A stretch of 64,000 nucleotides of DNA from Bog-532 sp963742865 (GCA_963742865.1 CAVUNW010000024.1:1-64000), one strand, 5' to 3'. Positions 1-9,197 are shown, counted from the stretch's first letter. Notes: generated from the letters alone by a model not told the origin. Made by a program: numbers and translations.

Positions 1-48
1 CAGATGAACGGCACCGCCGTTCCGTCTTCGCGGAATTAAGGAGTGATC

Positions 49-1869
49 ATGGGATTCACCAAGGCAGACTTTCCTCCGGTCGATCCGGAGACGTTTCTGC
101 AGCAGCCGCTCATGGAGCGGATGAAGGTACTCGCCCTGCACTGGGTGGAGCACGGATTCGGCTCGCCGAGAATGATCCACACGATCTACATCGTAAAGTT
201 GCTGTTCTTCTACGCGCTCGGGGGTGCGGTCGTGGCGACGTTGACGTCGCACCTGCCGCCGTTCTGGGACGTCGCGGGCTGGTGGAACCAGCCGATCGTC
301 TATGAGAAGGCGGTGCTGTGGACGGTGCTGCTCGAGACGATCGGGGTGGCGGGTTCCTGGGGTCCGCTGGCCGGCAAGTTCAAGCCGATGACCGGGGGCA
401 TCCTGTTCTGGGGCAGGCCCGGCACGATCAGGCTGCGGCCGTGGCGGCGGGTCCCGTTCACCGCCGCCGACCGGCGTACCTGGTTCGACGTCGGGCTGTA
501 CCTGGCCCTGCTGGTGAGCGTCGTCATCCCGCTCGTGCTGCCCGGCGTGGCGCGCGCGTCGCTGTCCGCGGCCCTGCCGCACAACACCTCCGGGCTGGTG
601 AACCCGGCTCTGCTGATCCCCGTGATCGTGCTCCTGATAGCCAACGGACTGCGTGACAAGACGGTGTTCCTGGCCGCCCGCGGTGAGCAGTACCTGCCCG
701 CCCTGCTGTTCTTCACCATCCTGCCGTTCGTCAATATGATCGTCGCGCTCAAGCTGCTGATCGTCGTGGTGTGGGTCGGCGCGGGCGTGTCCAAGTTCGG
801 CCGTCACTTCGCCAACGTCGTCCCGCCGATGGTGAGCAACAGCCCGTCCGTCCCGTTCAAATGGGTCAAGCGGGCGCACTACCGTGACTACCCGCGTGAC
901 CTCCGCCCGTCGGAACTGGCGCGCCTCATGGCCCACGGCGGGGGCACCTTCGTGGAGATCGTGACGCCGCTGGTGCTGCTGTTTTCCCCGTACAAGTGGC
1001 TCACCGTGGCCGCGGTCGTGCTGATGGTGGTGTTCCACCTGTTCATCACCTCCACCTTCCCGCTGGCGGTCCCGCTGGAGTGGAACATCTTGTTCGGCTA
1101 CGCGACGGTGTTCCTGTTCCTCGGCTTCCCCAGCTGGCACGGCTATGGCGTGACGGACATGTCCCCGGCCTGGCTGGCCATCGTCATCGTGGTCGGCCTG
1201 GTGTCCTTCCCGATCCTGGGCAACCTGCGCCCGGACCTGGTGTCTTTCCTGCCGTCGATGCGGCAGTACGCGGGCAACTGGGCGTCGGCGGTTTGGGCGT
1301 TCGCCCCGGGCGCCGAAGACAAGCTGAACGCGGTCACCCGGCCAGCCGCCAATCAGGTCGACCAGCTTAAGGCGCTGGGCTACGAACCGGCGATCGCGGA
1401 GGTGACCATGCAGCAGACGATCGCCTGGCGGAGCATGCACAGCCAGGGCCGCGGCCTGTTCTCGCTGCTCATCAAGCACCTCCCGGACATCGACACGCGG
1501 ACGGTGCGTGAGGGTGAGTTCACTTGCAACTCGCTGATCGGGTTCAACTTCGGCGACGGTCACCTGCACAATGAGGACCTGATCACCGCGGTGCAGCGCC
1601 GCTGCCGGTTCGAGCCGGGCGAGCTTGTCATCGTATGGGTGGAATCGCAGGCGATTCACAGCAAGGTCCAGCACTACAAGGTCATCGACGCGGCCCTCGG
1701 CGTGATCGAGCGCGGCACGTGGAAGGTGGCGGACGCGGTGAGCGAGCAGCCGTGGCTGCCCAACGGGCCGATCCCCACCGAGGTAACCTGGTCCCGCGTC
1801 GGCCAGCAGGCACCCGAGCCCACCGGCCAGGCGCACGGGCGCGATGTCGCGATGGGAACACTGACATGA
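49..1869 (+). CDS. DUF3556 family multi-pass membrane protein
   Basis: About 606 aa. The N-terminal two thirds carries roughly eight hydrophobic segments (for example near residues 45-70, 150-170, 225-250 and 310-370). The last 200 residues are soluble. The overall pattern matches the actinobacterial/mycobacterial DUF3556 family, whose biochemical role is not known to me. The start is the ATG at 49, because AAGGAG at 38-43 sits five bases upstream. A GTG at 43 would lie on the ribosome binding site. The stop overlaps the ATG of the FAD oxidoreductase (ATGA), so the two are very likely translated together. An AraC regulator follows. A lipid or hydrophobic-substrate role for the pair is inference from the partner enzyme only. 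Confidence 0.85.
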   Translation: MGFTKADFPPVDPETFLQQPLMERMKVLALHWVEHGFGSPRMIHTIYIVKLLFFYALGGAVVATLTSHLPPFWDVAGWWNQPIVYEKAVLWTVLLETIGVAGSWGPLAGKFKPMTGGILFWGRPGTIRLRPWRRVPFTAADRRTWFDVGLYLALLVSVVIPLVLPGVARASLSAALPHNTSGLVNPALLIPVIVLLIANGLRDKTVFLAARGEQYLPALLFFTILPFVNMIVALKLLIVVVWVGAGVSKFGRHFANVVPPMVSNSPSVPFKWVKRAHYRDYPRDLRPSELARLMAHGGGTFVEIVTPLVLLFSPYKWLTVAAVVLMVVFHLFITSTFPLAVPLEWNILFGYATVFLFLGFPSWHGYGVTDMSPAWLAIVIVVGLVSFPILGNLRPDLVSFLPSMRQYAGNWASAVWAFAPGAEDKLNAVTRPAANQVDQLKALGYEPAIAEVTMQQTIAWRSMHSQGRGLFSLLIKHLPDIDTRTVREGEFTCNSLIGFNFGDGHLHNEDLITAVQRRCRFEPGELVIVWVESQAIHSKVQHYKVIDAALGVIERGTWKVADAVSEQPWLPNGPIPTEVTWSRVGQQAPEPTGQAHGRDVAMGTLT

Positions 1870-3326
1870 GCACCGCGATCGTGGTGGGCGGCGGCCCCAA
1901 CGGACTCGCCGCCGCCGTGGCCCTCGCCCGGGAAGGCGTGCAGGTCACGGTGCTGGAGGCGGCCGACGAGATCGGCGGCGGAGCCCGCTCCAGCGAGGCC
2001 ATCGTGCCCGGCCTGCTGCATGACCACTGCTCGGCGTTCCACCCGATGGCGGCCGGCTCCACCTTCCTGAACGGCCTCGGCCTGGAGCGTTACGGCCTGT
2101 CCTGGCGGTGGCCCGAGATCGACTGCGCACACCCCCTGGACGGCGGAGACGCCGGAGTACTGTACCGTTCGGTCACCGGCACCGCCGCCGGGCTTGGCCC
2201 CGACCGATCCCGCTGGCTGCTGGCGTTCGAACGGCCATCCGCGAGTTTCGACACCCTGGCCGGGGACATCATGGGGCCGCTGCTGCGGATCCCACGGCAC
2301 CCGCTGACGCTGGCCCGGTTCGGCCTGCCCACGCTGCTGCCCGGCTCCGAGGTCGCCCGGCTGTTCACCACCGAGAAGGCGCGGGCCCTGTTCGGCGGGG
2401 TCGCCGCGCATGCCTTCCGGCCGCTGCACTACCCGCTCACCTCGGCAATCGGGCTGGGCATTATCACAGCCGGCCACCGGCACGGCTGGCCGGTCGCCGT
2501 CGGCGGGTCGGGGTCGATCACCGCGGCTCTGGCCGCGCTGCTGGCCGATCTGGGCGGCAAAATCGAGACGGGCGCCCGGGTCAGGGCGGCATCGGAACTG
2601 CCGCCGGCCGACGTGACTCTCTTCGACCTGGCCCCCGGCGCGATCGCTGACATCCTCGGTGACCGCCTGCCGGCGCGAGTCGCCCGCGCCTACCGCCGGT
2701 ACCGGCACGGACCGGGCGCGTTCAAGGTGGACTTCGCGGTCGAGGGCGGAGTGCCGTGGACCAACCCGGACGCACGGAGGGCCGGGACGGTACACCTCGG
2801 CGGCCCCTTCGCCGAGATCGCCGCCACCGAGCGGGACATCCACGCGGGGCGGATGCCCGAGCGCCCGTTCGTGCTCGTCGGGCAGCAGTACCTCGCCGAC
2901 CCCGGGCGGTCCGTGGGTAACGTACACCCCCTGTGGACCTACGCGCACGTGCCGCACGGCTACACCGGCGACGCCACCGAGGCGATCGTGGCCCAGATCG
3001 AACGATTCGCTCCGGGGTTCCGGGACCGGATCGTGGGCCGGGCCGTCCGGTCGACCACGAAGATGGCCGCCTACAACCCTAACTATGTCGGCGGGGATAT
3101 TGTCACCGGCGCCAAGGACATCCGCCAGGTTGTGCTCGGCCCGCGCGCCACCTTCTCCCCGTACCGGGTCGGCGTGCCCGGCATGTACGTCTGCTCGGCA
3201 GCGACCCCACCGGGCCCCGGCGTGCACGGGATGTGCGGCGCCAACGCGGCCGCCGACGCGCTGCATTACTTGCACCGGCACGGCACCAGTGAGCCGGCCA
3301 CCGCGAAGTCACCTGGCTGGGCCTGA
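1866..3326 (+). CDS. phytoene-desaturase-like NAD(P)/FAD-dependent oxidoreductase
   Basis: About 486 aa. The N-terminal dinucleotide-binding motif GGGPNGLAAA is at residues 8-17, and the acidic ribose-binding end VLEA follows near residue 30. The C-terminal flavin-contact region reads GVHGMCGANAA. This is the carotenoid desaturase/isomerase-like amine-oxidase superfamily, with the 'PNGL' subgroup typical of actinobacterial enzymes of unknown substrate. The ATG at 1866 overlaps the DUF3556 stop by four bases, which sets the start and implies coupling. No other carotenoid genes are nearby, so true phytoene desaturase activity should not be assumed. A redox role on a lipophilic substrate delivered by the membrane partner is inference. 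Confidence 0.85.
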   Translation: MSTAIVVGGGPNGLAAAVALAREGVQVTVLEAADEIGGGARSSEAIVPGLLHDHCSAFHPMAAGSTFLNGLGLERYGLSWRWPEIDCAHPLDGGDAGVLYRSVTGTAAGLGPDRSRWLLAFERPSASFDTLAGDIMGPLLRIPRHPLTLARFGLPTLLPGSEVARLFTTEKARALFGGVAAHAFRPLHYPLTSAIGLGIITAGHRHGWPVAVGGSGSITAALAALLADLGGKIETGARVRAASELPPADVTLFDLAPGAIADILGDRLPARVARAYRRYRHGPGAFKVDFAVEGGVPWTNPDARRAGTVHLGGPFAEIAATERDIHAGRMPERPFVLVGQQYLADPGRSVGNVHPLWTYAHVPHGYTGDATEAIVAQIERFAPGFRDRIVGRAVRSTTKMAAYNPNYVGGDIVTGAKDIRQVVLGPRATFSPYRVGVPGMYVCSAATPPGPGVHGMCGANAAADALHYLHRHGTSEPATAKSPGWA

Positions 3327-3493
3327 GCACTGACCAGCGCCACCGGCGGCGGCGAAAGCGATCCGTCGCCGGCGGCGTTAGCTGGCTGTGCTCAATGCGC
3401 ACCGGAACCTCGTCGCCGCGTGACAGCAGGCTGAACAGTTACTAGATTCGGTCACGGCGGTATGTCTCGTCCGCGAGGACGCGAGGGACGGTC
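3327..3493. other. intergenic region with weak hairpin
   Basis: It holds a GC-rich inverted repeat, CGGCGA (about 3350-3355) with TCGCCG (3366-3371) and a ten-base loop, which could end the upstream pair. A GAGGGA ribosome binding site for the AraC gene lies near 3483-3490. No reading frame with family resemblance was seen. Confidence 0.3.
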
Positions 3494-4525
3494 ATGGTTC
3501 GCTGGGACGTCGAGCGCGCACCGGGGAGCGTGCAGTTGCTCACCAGACTGGGTGGCGAGTATGGGGTGCCGGCGCAGATGTGCCTGGAACGCACCGGACT
3601 GAGCGAGGAATGCCTGCGCGATCCGGCCGCCACGGTGACCGCGAAACAGGAACTGACCGTCGTCGCCAACCTGCAAAGGGCGCTCAGTGACACGCCCGGG
3701 ATCGGCCTGGAAGCCGGTACCCGCTATCACCTGACCACCTACGGCATCTGGGGCTTCGCGCTGATCAGCAGCCCGACCTGGCGCAGCGCGCTCGACGTGG
3801 GGCTGCGCTATATCGACCTGACGTTCGCCTTCACCCGAATCCAGGCCCGCGAGCAGGGCCAGGAAATGCAGCTCGTGCTGGACACTCCGGAGATCCCGCT
3901 CGCGCTGAAACGATTCGTGGTCGAACGCGACAGCGCGGCGATCCAGACCATCCAGCAGGAGTTGTTCGCCTCGCCTATCCCCATCAAGCAGGTCACCTTC
4001 GCCTTTCCGCCGCCCGCCGGCGGCGCCCGGCGGTACACCGAGATCTTCGGCGTCGAGCCGGCCTTCGAAGCCGAGGAGAACACGTTGGGCATCGACCCGT
4101 CGGTGCTGGACCTGCCGCTTCCCCAGGCCAACGACCACACCACCGCCATCGCCCAGGCGCAGTGCCGCGAGCTGCTCGCCCGGCGGCACGCCCGGGCCGG
4201 ACTGGCCGGGCGGGTCCGGGACCAGCTGGTGGCCAGGGCGGCCGACCCGCCGGACCTCGGCCAGGTCGCCGCCGCGCTGAACGTGAGCGACCGGACGCTG
4301 CGCCGGCGGCTCACCGGCGAGGGTGTGTCCTTCCGCGGCCTGCTGGATGAGATCCGCGAGCAGCTCGCCGAGGAACTCCTGGTCACCGGCGGACTTTCGG
4401 TCGCAGAGGTGGCCGAACGGCTGGGGTATCTGGAGGTCTCCAGCTTCTCCCAGGCCTTCCGGCGCTGGAAAGGCGTCGGCCCCCGCGCCTACCGGGCACG
4501 GCCACCCGAACGCATGATCACATGA
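3494..4525 (+). CDS. AraC family transcriptional regulator
   Basis: 343 aa. Residues about 20-205 resemble the AraC-type arabinose-binding N-terminal domain (PF12625 type, as in OruR/ArgR-like activators of catabolic genes). Residues about 235-335 form a two-helix-turn-helix AraC DNA-binding domain. The first HTH is around ALNVSDRTLRRRL. The second is around VAEVAERLGYLEVSSFSQAF, followed by RRWKGVGPRAYR, the usual end of the family. It lies 167 bases downstream of the DUF3556/FAD oxidoreductase pair on the same strand and is the obvious candidate to control it, although no operator was recognised. GAGGGA precedes the ATG. Confidence 0.92.
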   Translation: MVRWDVERAPGSVQLLTRLGGEYGVPAQMCLERTGLSEECLRDPAATVTAKQELTVVANLQRALSDTPGIGLEAGTRYHLTTYGIWGFALISSPTWRSALDVGLRYIDLTFAFTRIQAREQGQEMQLVLDTPEIPLALKRFVVERDSAAIQTIQQELFASPIPIKQVTFAFPPPAGGARRYTEIFGVEPAFEAEENTLGIDPSVLDLPLPQANDHTTAIAQAQCRELLARRHARAGLAGRVRDQLVARAADPPDLGQVAAALNVSDRTLRRRLTGEGVSFRGLLDEIREQLAEELLVTGGLSVAEVAERLGYLEVSSFSQAFRRWKGVGPRAYRARPPERMIT

Positions 4526-4601
4526 TCGGGATATAAGAACCCTAGCAAGAGGGTGGTCAACGCCATGGGAGAACCATGAGCGCGCCGGCGCGGCGCGCGA
4601 A

Positions 4602-4733
4602 CCGCACGTACGTGCTGATCACATCGTATGTGGCGTTCTCATCCAGCAATTCGGCCCCGCCCCCACCCTCCTCGTCCCCGGGGACCTCGACCGCCTGGTG
4701 CCGATCGAGAACTCCCGTCGCATGCACCAATAG
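4602..4733 (+). pseudogene. C-terminal remnant of an alpha/beta hydrolase
   Basis: One frame ending at TAG 4731-4733 reads PTLLVPGDLDRLVPIENSRR, which looks like the strand-and-loop around the catalytic Asp near the end of alpha/beta hydrolases ('G D x D x L V P'). Nothing upstream supports a complete gene. The rest of 4526-4848 holds no recognisable feature apart from a weak ACCCT/AGGGT hairpin just after the AraC stop. Confidence 0.35.
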
Positions 4734-4848
4734 CGGTCACCGATAGCCCGGTAGGGCATGGCTGCTTGTCGAGACGGAACAAACCGGATTGTATTGGCCG
4801 CAGCACCGCACGCCCGCCCGGCAGCAGGCGACCCGCCAGGAGGAAACC

Positions 4849-4917
4849 ATGACGAGCCGAGCTCATGCACCCCAAGGCCCCGTCGTGAGCCTCGCCTCCC
4901 GGCGAATGAGGCTGTGA
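4849..4917 (+). CDS. possible 22-aa leader peptide upstream of the ferritin-like gene
   Basis: An ATG at 4849 has the strongest ribosome binding site of the area (AGGAGG at about 4839-4844, five bases upstream). It opens a 22-codon frame that starts MTSRAHAPQG and ends at TGA 4915-4917. That stop overlaps a GTG at 4914, which is in frame with the ferritin-like gene, whose ATG is at 4920. The main gene has no good ribosome binding site of its own, so translational coupling through this short frame is plausible. The peptide has no recognised similarity and no regulatory amino-acid run. An older start lost by frameshift is the alternative. Confidence 0.35.
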   Translation: MTSRAHAPQGPVVSLASRRMRL

Positions 4918-4919
4918 GC

Positions 4920-6230
4920 ATGTCCGGCAAGGCCAGCGGTGATCCGGCAGCAGAGCCGCCGTTGAAGGTGGAAACCCGGGAAGAGCTGGTGTATCTGCTG
5001 GGTCAGGCCTGCGAGATCGAGCACGGTCTGATGTGTGAGTACCTGTACGCGCAGTTCTCGCTCAAGCGCGGGCTCGACGAGGGCCTGACACCGGATCAGC
5101 TCGGCCGGGTGCAGGCCTGGGAAACGGCGCTCATCGGCGTGATCAAACAGGAGATGCTGCATCTGGCGCTGAGCACCAACATCTTGACCGCCATCGGCGC
5201 GGCGCCTCATTTCGAGCGGCCCAACTTCCCGATCCTGTCCCGCTGGTACCCATCCGGCGTCCGGATCGCGCTGGTGCCGTTCGGCGAGCGTGCCCTGCGC
5301 CACTTCATCTACCTCGAGCGGCCCGAGGGAATGGCGCTGGACGACGCGGCGGGGCTCGCCGCTGCGCGGCACGCCCGCCCGCTGACCGCCGGTGACGCTG
5401 GGCTGGTTGCCGTGCCCCAGGAGTGGCGGACGGTGGGCCACCTCTACCGCGGGATCGAGGCAGGCCTTGCCTACCTGTGCGGCCGTTACGGCGAAGGCGC
5501 GGTGTTCGTCGGGCCGGCGGGGGCGCAAGCCGTCACCGACGTCTTCGAGTGGCCCGAGTTGATCGCGATTACCGATCTAGCATCGGCCCAGCAGGCGATC
5601 GAGGTGATCGTCGAGCAGGGTGAAGGAGCGCGTGGCGACTGGATGAGGTCGCACTTCGGCACATTTGTCGGAATCCTTGAGGACCTGCTCGCCGTGCAGT
5701 CGGCCGACCCGGGATTCGACCCGGCCCGGCCGGTCGAGCCAGCCTTCGTCCGGCTGCCCCCCGACGTCGACTCGGGCACCCTGATCGAGGACGTCCTCAC
5801 CGCGCGGGTCGCGGACCTCACCAACTGTCTGTACGAGGTCATTCTCCAGGTACTGAGCCGGTACTACATTCACCACGGCGAGACCGCGGCTGAATTGGAC
5901 ACTCTGGCGCGAACCGCGAAACACCTGATGAACTGGATAATGCGCGAGCTGGGCACAGTTCTGGCTACCTTGCCGGTGGGCCCGTCCCGCCCCGGCTGCA
6001 CGGCTGGCTTCACCTTCGACATCGCACGCCCCGCCACCTTCTTGCTGCCGCACCGGGACGCGGCCTGGAAGATCATTAAGGAACGGCTCGACGCGCTGGA
6101 GCAGACCTGCGCATCCCTTAGCAAGGAAGCAGGCCTCGGTGCACTCGCCCCGCTCGCAGACAAGCTGCGCTCGATGGGCGAGGACGTCGGCCAGCGGCTC
6201 ACCGAACGCACGGCCCAGACAGCTACCTGA
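4920..6230 (+). CDS. ferritin-like domain protein (VioB/RebD-associated iminophenyl-pyruvate synthase type)
   Basis: 436 aa from the ATG at 4920; a GTG at 4914 is the alternative start. Residues about 17-250 match the 'ferritin-like' domain (PF12902) also found fused in violacein and rebeccamycin dimer synthases. Acidic and histidine metal-ligand candidates are EIEHG (residues 32-36) and KQEMLH (76-81), the usual E-x-x-H pattern of a four-helix bundle. The C-terminal 190 residues are helical and have no assignment. No indole-pigment genes are near, so it is a stand-alone relative. Its substrate is unknown. A frame upstream of 4920 stays open but has no family resemblance. Confidence 0.75.
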   Translation: MSGKASGDPAAEPPLKVETREELVYLLGQACEIEHGLMCEYLYAQFSLKRGLDEGLTPDQLGRVQAWETALIGVIKQEMLHLALSTNILTAIGAAPHFERPNFPILSRWYPSGVRIALVPFGERALRHFIYLERPEGMALDDAAGLAAARHARPLTAGDAGLVAVPQEWRTVGHLYRGIEAGLAYLCGRYGEGAVFVGPAGAQAVTDVFEWPELIAITDLASAQQAIEVIVEQGEGARGDWMRSHFGTFVGILEDLLAVQSADPGFDPARPVEPAFVRLPPDVDSGTLIEDVLTARVADLTNCLYEVILQVLSRYYIHHGETAAELDTLARTAKHLMNWIMRELGTVLATLPVGPSRPGCTAGFTFDIARPATFLLPHRDAAWKIIKERLDALEQTCASLSKEAGLGALAPLADKLRSMGEDVGQRLTERTAQTAT

Positions 6231-6264
6231 CCCCGGCCGGGTAACCGCCCGGCACCAGGCCCCC

Positions 6265-6309
6265 AGCGCCACCAGCGCCACCAGCGCCACCAGCGCCACC
6301 AGCGCCACC
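6265..6309. repeat. 9-bp minisatellite (AGCGCCACC)x5
   Basis: Five perfect head-to-tail copies of AGCGCCACC lie in the convergent intergenic region between the ferritin-like gene and the Abhydrolase_9 gene. They do not appear to be coding. The repeat probably varies in number between strains. Confidence 0.9.
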
Positions 6310-6409
6310 AGCCCAGGGTTGCCGCACCTCCGCGAGCATGTCAAGCGGGACAGGTCGTGCAGGTCAGCCGGGGACGCTAGCGCGCTCGGACCACGGAGGA
6401 GCCGTCACC

Positions 6410-6535
6410 GTGAGTGATCGTCTCACTAGTTATCTCGTCGCACCCGCGCTTTCGCGGGCGCCGGGAAGGGAGCTTTCATGGCGGGGACATCGTGCGATCC
6501 CCGGGGGCGCGGTGACCGGGACGCAGCACCGGTGA
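6410..6535 (+). other. doubtful 41-aa ORF and hairpins in convergent spacer
   Basis: A GTG at 6410 follows GGAGGAG and opens 41 codons beginning VSDRLTSYLV. No similarity is recognised. The spacer also holds a CCGCG/CGCGG hairpin near 6449-6462. A wider inverted repeat, CGGTGACC (6510-6517) with GGTCACCG (6549-6556), could act as terminator for one or both flanking genes. Confidence 0.2.
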
Positions 6536-6560
6536 GGTGATGCGACCTGGTCACCGGCGA

Positions 6561-8294
6561 CTATCCCCCGGCCGCGATGATTTTCCTGAGGCCGGCCAGG
6601 TCCTGGGGGGTAATGCCAGAGGGCCGCATGACGGCGTTCCATCCGTCGACGTACTCGGCCGTGTAGTGGTGGCCGTGCCCGGCCGGGACGCCTTGGGCGA
6701 ACGGGAGGTCGGCGGAGACCTGCCAGAAGGTCACCAGCGGCATCCAGAACATGCCCGCGAGCACGTCCCTGCCGGGTGGCTGGCTGATCCAGCCGGGCTC
6801 GCTGAAGATCAGATGCGGGCTCCACCACACCACCGGGTCGGACGGGTGCATCATGTACAGGACCCGGCTGCCTTTCCAGGGCTGGCCTTTGGGCGGGATG
6901 CCAGTAGTGGGATCGTCCGCGAACCGCACAACCTGCCCGTCCTGGAAGACGGGCTGGACCTCCAGGCTGCCAGCGTCGCGGTGGTCGCTGAATTCCCGGA
7001 ACAGCGTATTGAAATTGGGCGGTCCCGCGAACAGCGTGCCGGTGGTCAGGCTGAGGCCGTATTCGCCGCTGAAGGCGGCTTCGCCGCCGAACGACCCCAG
7101 GCTTTCCCCGGCCACGAACAGCCTGGGGCGATGGCCGGAGGGCAGCTGCGACCAGCGGGTGTAGACCGCGTTGAACAGCGCTGCGCCCGCCTCGCGCGCC
7201 TTGGACTGGTCGACCAGGTAGGAAATCCACGACGGCAGGTAGGAGTACTGCATCGACACCGCCGCCGCGTCGCCGCCGCTGAGATACTCAAAGCTGTCCA
7301 CCAGCGCCGGGTCGACCCAGCCGCTGCCGGTCGTCGTCACCACCAGCAGGTCCTTGCGCCCGAAGCCGCCCGCGCGCTCGAGGTCCCGGACCGCCAGGGC
7401 GGCCCGGGACTGCACGTCGGTGGCCGATGCCAGCCCGGCGTAGGCCCGGACCGGTTCCATCGCCCGATGGTGGGTGAGCTTCTCGATAGCGCCCGCCGAC
7501 GGGCCCTGGCCGGTGAAGATCCGGCCCTGCCGGCCCAGCGTGTCCCACGGCACGAGCGAGCCCGGCCCACCCGAACGCACGCTGGTCGCGGGTTGCTGTA
7601 CCCCCGCCGGGGTCGTCGTATTGCGCACCGAGAACGCCTCGTTGGCCGCGTTGACCAAGCCCTGGAGCAGCAGGCCGGTGACCACCAGGTAGGTCAGGCC
7701 GGCGACCAGAATCCAGGCGACCGCGCGCGCCGCGCGCTGCCCGATCCAGCGATGCAGCGCCTTCGCGGCCCAGCGGTACAGGCCGCGCAGGCCGCGCCCG
7801 ATCAGCAAGATAAGCCAGACAATCAGCGCGGCGATGAGCGGGCAGAGGACGACGAACGCGATGTTGTCGTCCGTCACCCCCATCAGCATGCGGATCTCGT
7901 ACTGCCAGTACTGGCCGAGCCCGAACGAGACCACGACCAGCGTCGCCGCGCTGATGAGGAAGACGGTCCAGGACCGGCGCCGCGGCTGCCGGGCGTCCCG
8001 GTCAGCAAAGGCACGCCAGATCCACGCGGCGAGCACCCCCAGCCCGTAACCGATGGCCGCGGTGATGCCCCAGACCAGGCCCTGGATAATACCGTCGCGG
8101 GGAAGCAGCGAGGGCGTAAAGGACAGGCACCCGCCAAGCAGCGCACCCCAGCAGCCGGGCAGCGTCACAGAAAGCAGCTTCCGGGCTTTCCCCGGCTCCG
8201 CCGATGGCTGGGGGACCTCGCCGGATCCCGGCGGCATATCCGCGGCCTGCCCCTCTAGGTTCCTGGCCTTGGCCACCTCATCCACGGGATTCAT
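6561..8294 (-). CDS. Abhydrolase_9 family membrane alpha/beta-hydrolase
   Basis: 577 aa. An N-terminal part with about four hydrophobic segments (roughly residues 45-225, PF15420 type) precedes a C-terminal alpha/beta-hydrolase domain (PF10081, formerly DUF2319). The nucleophile elbow GESLGSFGG is near residue 396. This architecture is common in actinobacteria. The substrate is not established, though lipids or esters are likely. The start is the ATG at 8294. The SDR gene lies 54 bases upstream on the same strand. The gene is the intact parent of two degenerate copies in the window, at 15598-16050 (middle part) and 17981-18238 (C-terminus). Confidence 0.85.
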   Translation of the reverse strand: MNPVDEVAKARNLEGQAADMPPGSGEVPQPSAEPGKARKLLSVTLPGCWGALLGGCLSFTPSLLPRDGIIQGLVWGITAAIGYGLGVLAAWIWRAFADRDARQPRRRSWTVFLISAATLVVVSFGLGQYWQYEIRMLMGVTDDNIAFVVLCPLIAALIVWLILLIGRGLRGLYRWAAKALHRWIGQRAARAVAWILVAGLTYLVVTGLLLQGLVNAANEAFSVRNTTTPAGVQQPATSVRSGGPGSLVPWDTLGRQGRIFTGQGPSAGAIEKLTHHRAMEPVRAYAGLASATDVQSRAALAVRDLERAGGFGRKDLLVVTTTGSGWVDPALVDSFEYLSGGDAAAVSMQYSYLPSWISYLVDQSKAREAGAALFNAVYTRWSQLPSGHRPRLFVAGESLGSFGGEAAFSGEYGLSLTTGTLFAGPPNFNTLFREFSDHRDAGSLEVQPVFQDGQVVRFADDPTTGIPPKGQPWKGSRVLYMMHPSDPVVWWSPHLIFSEPGWISQPPGRDVLAGMFWMPLVTFWQVSADLPFAQGVPAGHGHHYTAEYVDGWNAVMRPSGITPQDLAGLRKIIAAGG

Positions 8295-8348
8295 CCCCTA
8301 CACAGCGCGATCTGACCCGTGCCGCAGCCGGGCATGTGAGCGCATGGA

Positions 8349-9176
8349 TCAGACGTGATCGACGAACATGTCGGCCTGCAGCTCGGCGCCCGGCACATAC
8401 GCGTACCAGTCGAAGTCGGTGACGCCCGCCGCCGCCAGCACGTCCTCGCAGAGAAACGCGTGTCCGCTGCAGTCCCGGCTCGGCTTCGTGATCACCGCAT
8501 ATGCGGCATCCGCGTATAGTTCGGGCTTGCGCGCCCTGGCCATCGCCTCGTCACCACCGAGCAGGTTCTGGACCGCGGCGGTCGCGATCAGCGTTCGCGG
8601 CCATAGCGCATTGGAGGCGATGCCGTCCTCGGCGAACTCGGCGGCGAACCCCAGGGCGCACAGGGTCATCCCGTACTTGGCGATCGTGTAGCCGACGTGC
8701 GGGCCCAGCCAGCGCGGCTCGAGGCTGATCGGTGGTGACAGCGTGAGGATGTGGGGGTTCTGCGATCGCTTCAGGTGCGGGATGCAGGCGCGGCTGACCA
8801 CGAACGTGCCACGGGTGTTGATCGCTTGCATGAGGTCGTAGCGCGTTATATCCAGCACCTCAGTGCCGGACAGGTTGATCGCCGAGGCGTTGTTGACGCA
8901 TACGTCGATCCCGCCGAAACGCTCGGCCGTCTGCGCGACGGCTTGCTCGACCTGTGACTCGTCGCGGATGTCGCCGACGACCGGCAGCGCACGGCCGCCG
9001 GCCTGCTGGATCTGCTCCGCCGCGGTGTACACCGTTCCCTCAAGCTTCGGATGAGGCTCGGCCGTCTTGGCGATCAGCGCGACGTTGGCGCCGTCGCGTG
9101 CCGCCCGTTTCGCGATCGCCAAGCCGACTCCGCGGCTGCCGCCGGAGATAAACAGGGTCTTGCCCTTTAGCGACAT
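8349..9176 (-). CDS. HSDL2-like short-chain dehydrogenase/reductase
   Basis: 275 aa. The cofactor motif is SGGSRGVG (residues 11-18), followed by CVNNASAI and the active-site block ending YTIAKYGM (Tyr and Lys near 162 and 166). The 'LSPP' segment before the Tyr is characteristic of hydroxysteroid dehydrogenase-like 2 proteins, which act in fatty-acid metabolism in eukaryotes. An NADP-dependent oxidoreductase on a fatty-acyl substrate is likely. The start ATG at 9176 follows AGGAGG. A remnant of an acyl-CoA ligase sits directly upstream. Its first 14 codons are duplicated at 18239-18282. Confidence 0.9.
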   Translation of the reverse strand: MSLKGKTLFISGGSRGVGLAIAKRAARDGANVALIAKTAEPHPKLEGTVYTAAEQIQQAGGRALPVVGDIRDESQVEQAVAQTAERFGGIDVCVNNASAINLSGTEVLDITRYDLMQAINTRGTFVVSRACIPHLKRSQNPHILTLSPPISLEPRWLGPHVGYTIAKYGMTLCALGFAAEFAEDGIASNALWPRTLIATAAVQNLLGGDEAMARARKPELYADAAYAVITKPSRDCSGHAFLCEDVLAAAGVTDFDWYAYVPGAELQADMFVDHV

Positions 9177-9197
9177 ATGCCATCCTCCTTCCTGCGG

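Noticed and set aside
1674..3281. 535-codon minus-strand frame opposite the FAD oxidoreductase
   Set aside because: Antisense shadow in high-GC codon context; no family resemblance, and the plus strand carries clear FAD motifs.
6537..8258. 573-codon plus-strand frame opposite the Abhydrolase_9 gene
   Set aside because: Composition is Arg/Ala/Gly/Pro-rich shadow sequence; the minus frame has membrane helices and the GESLG elbow.
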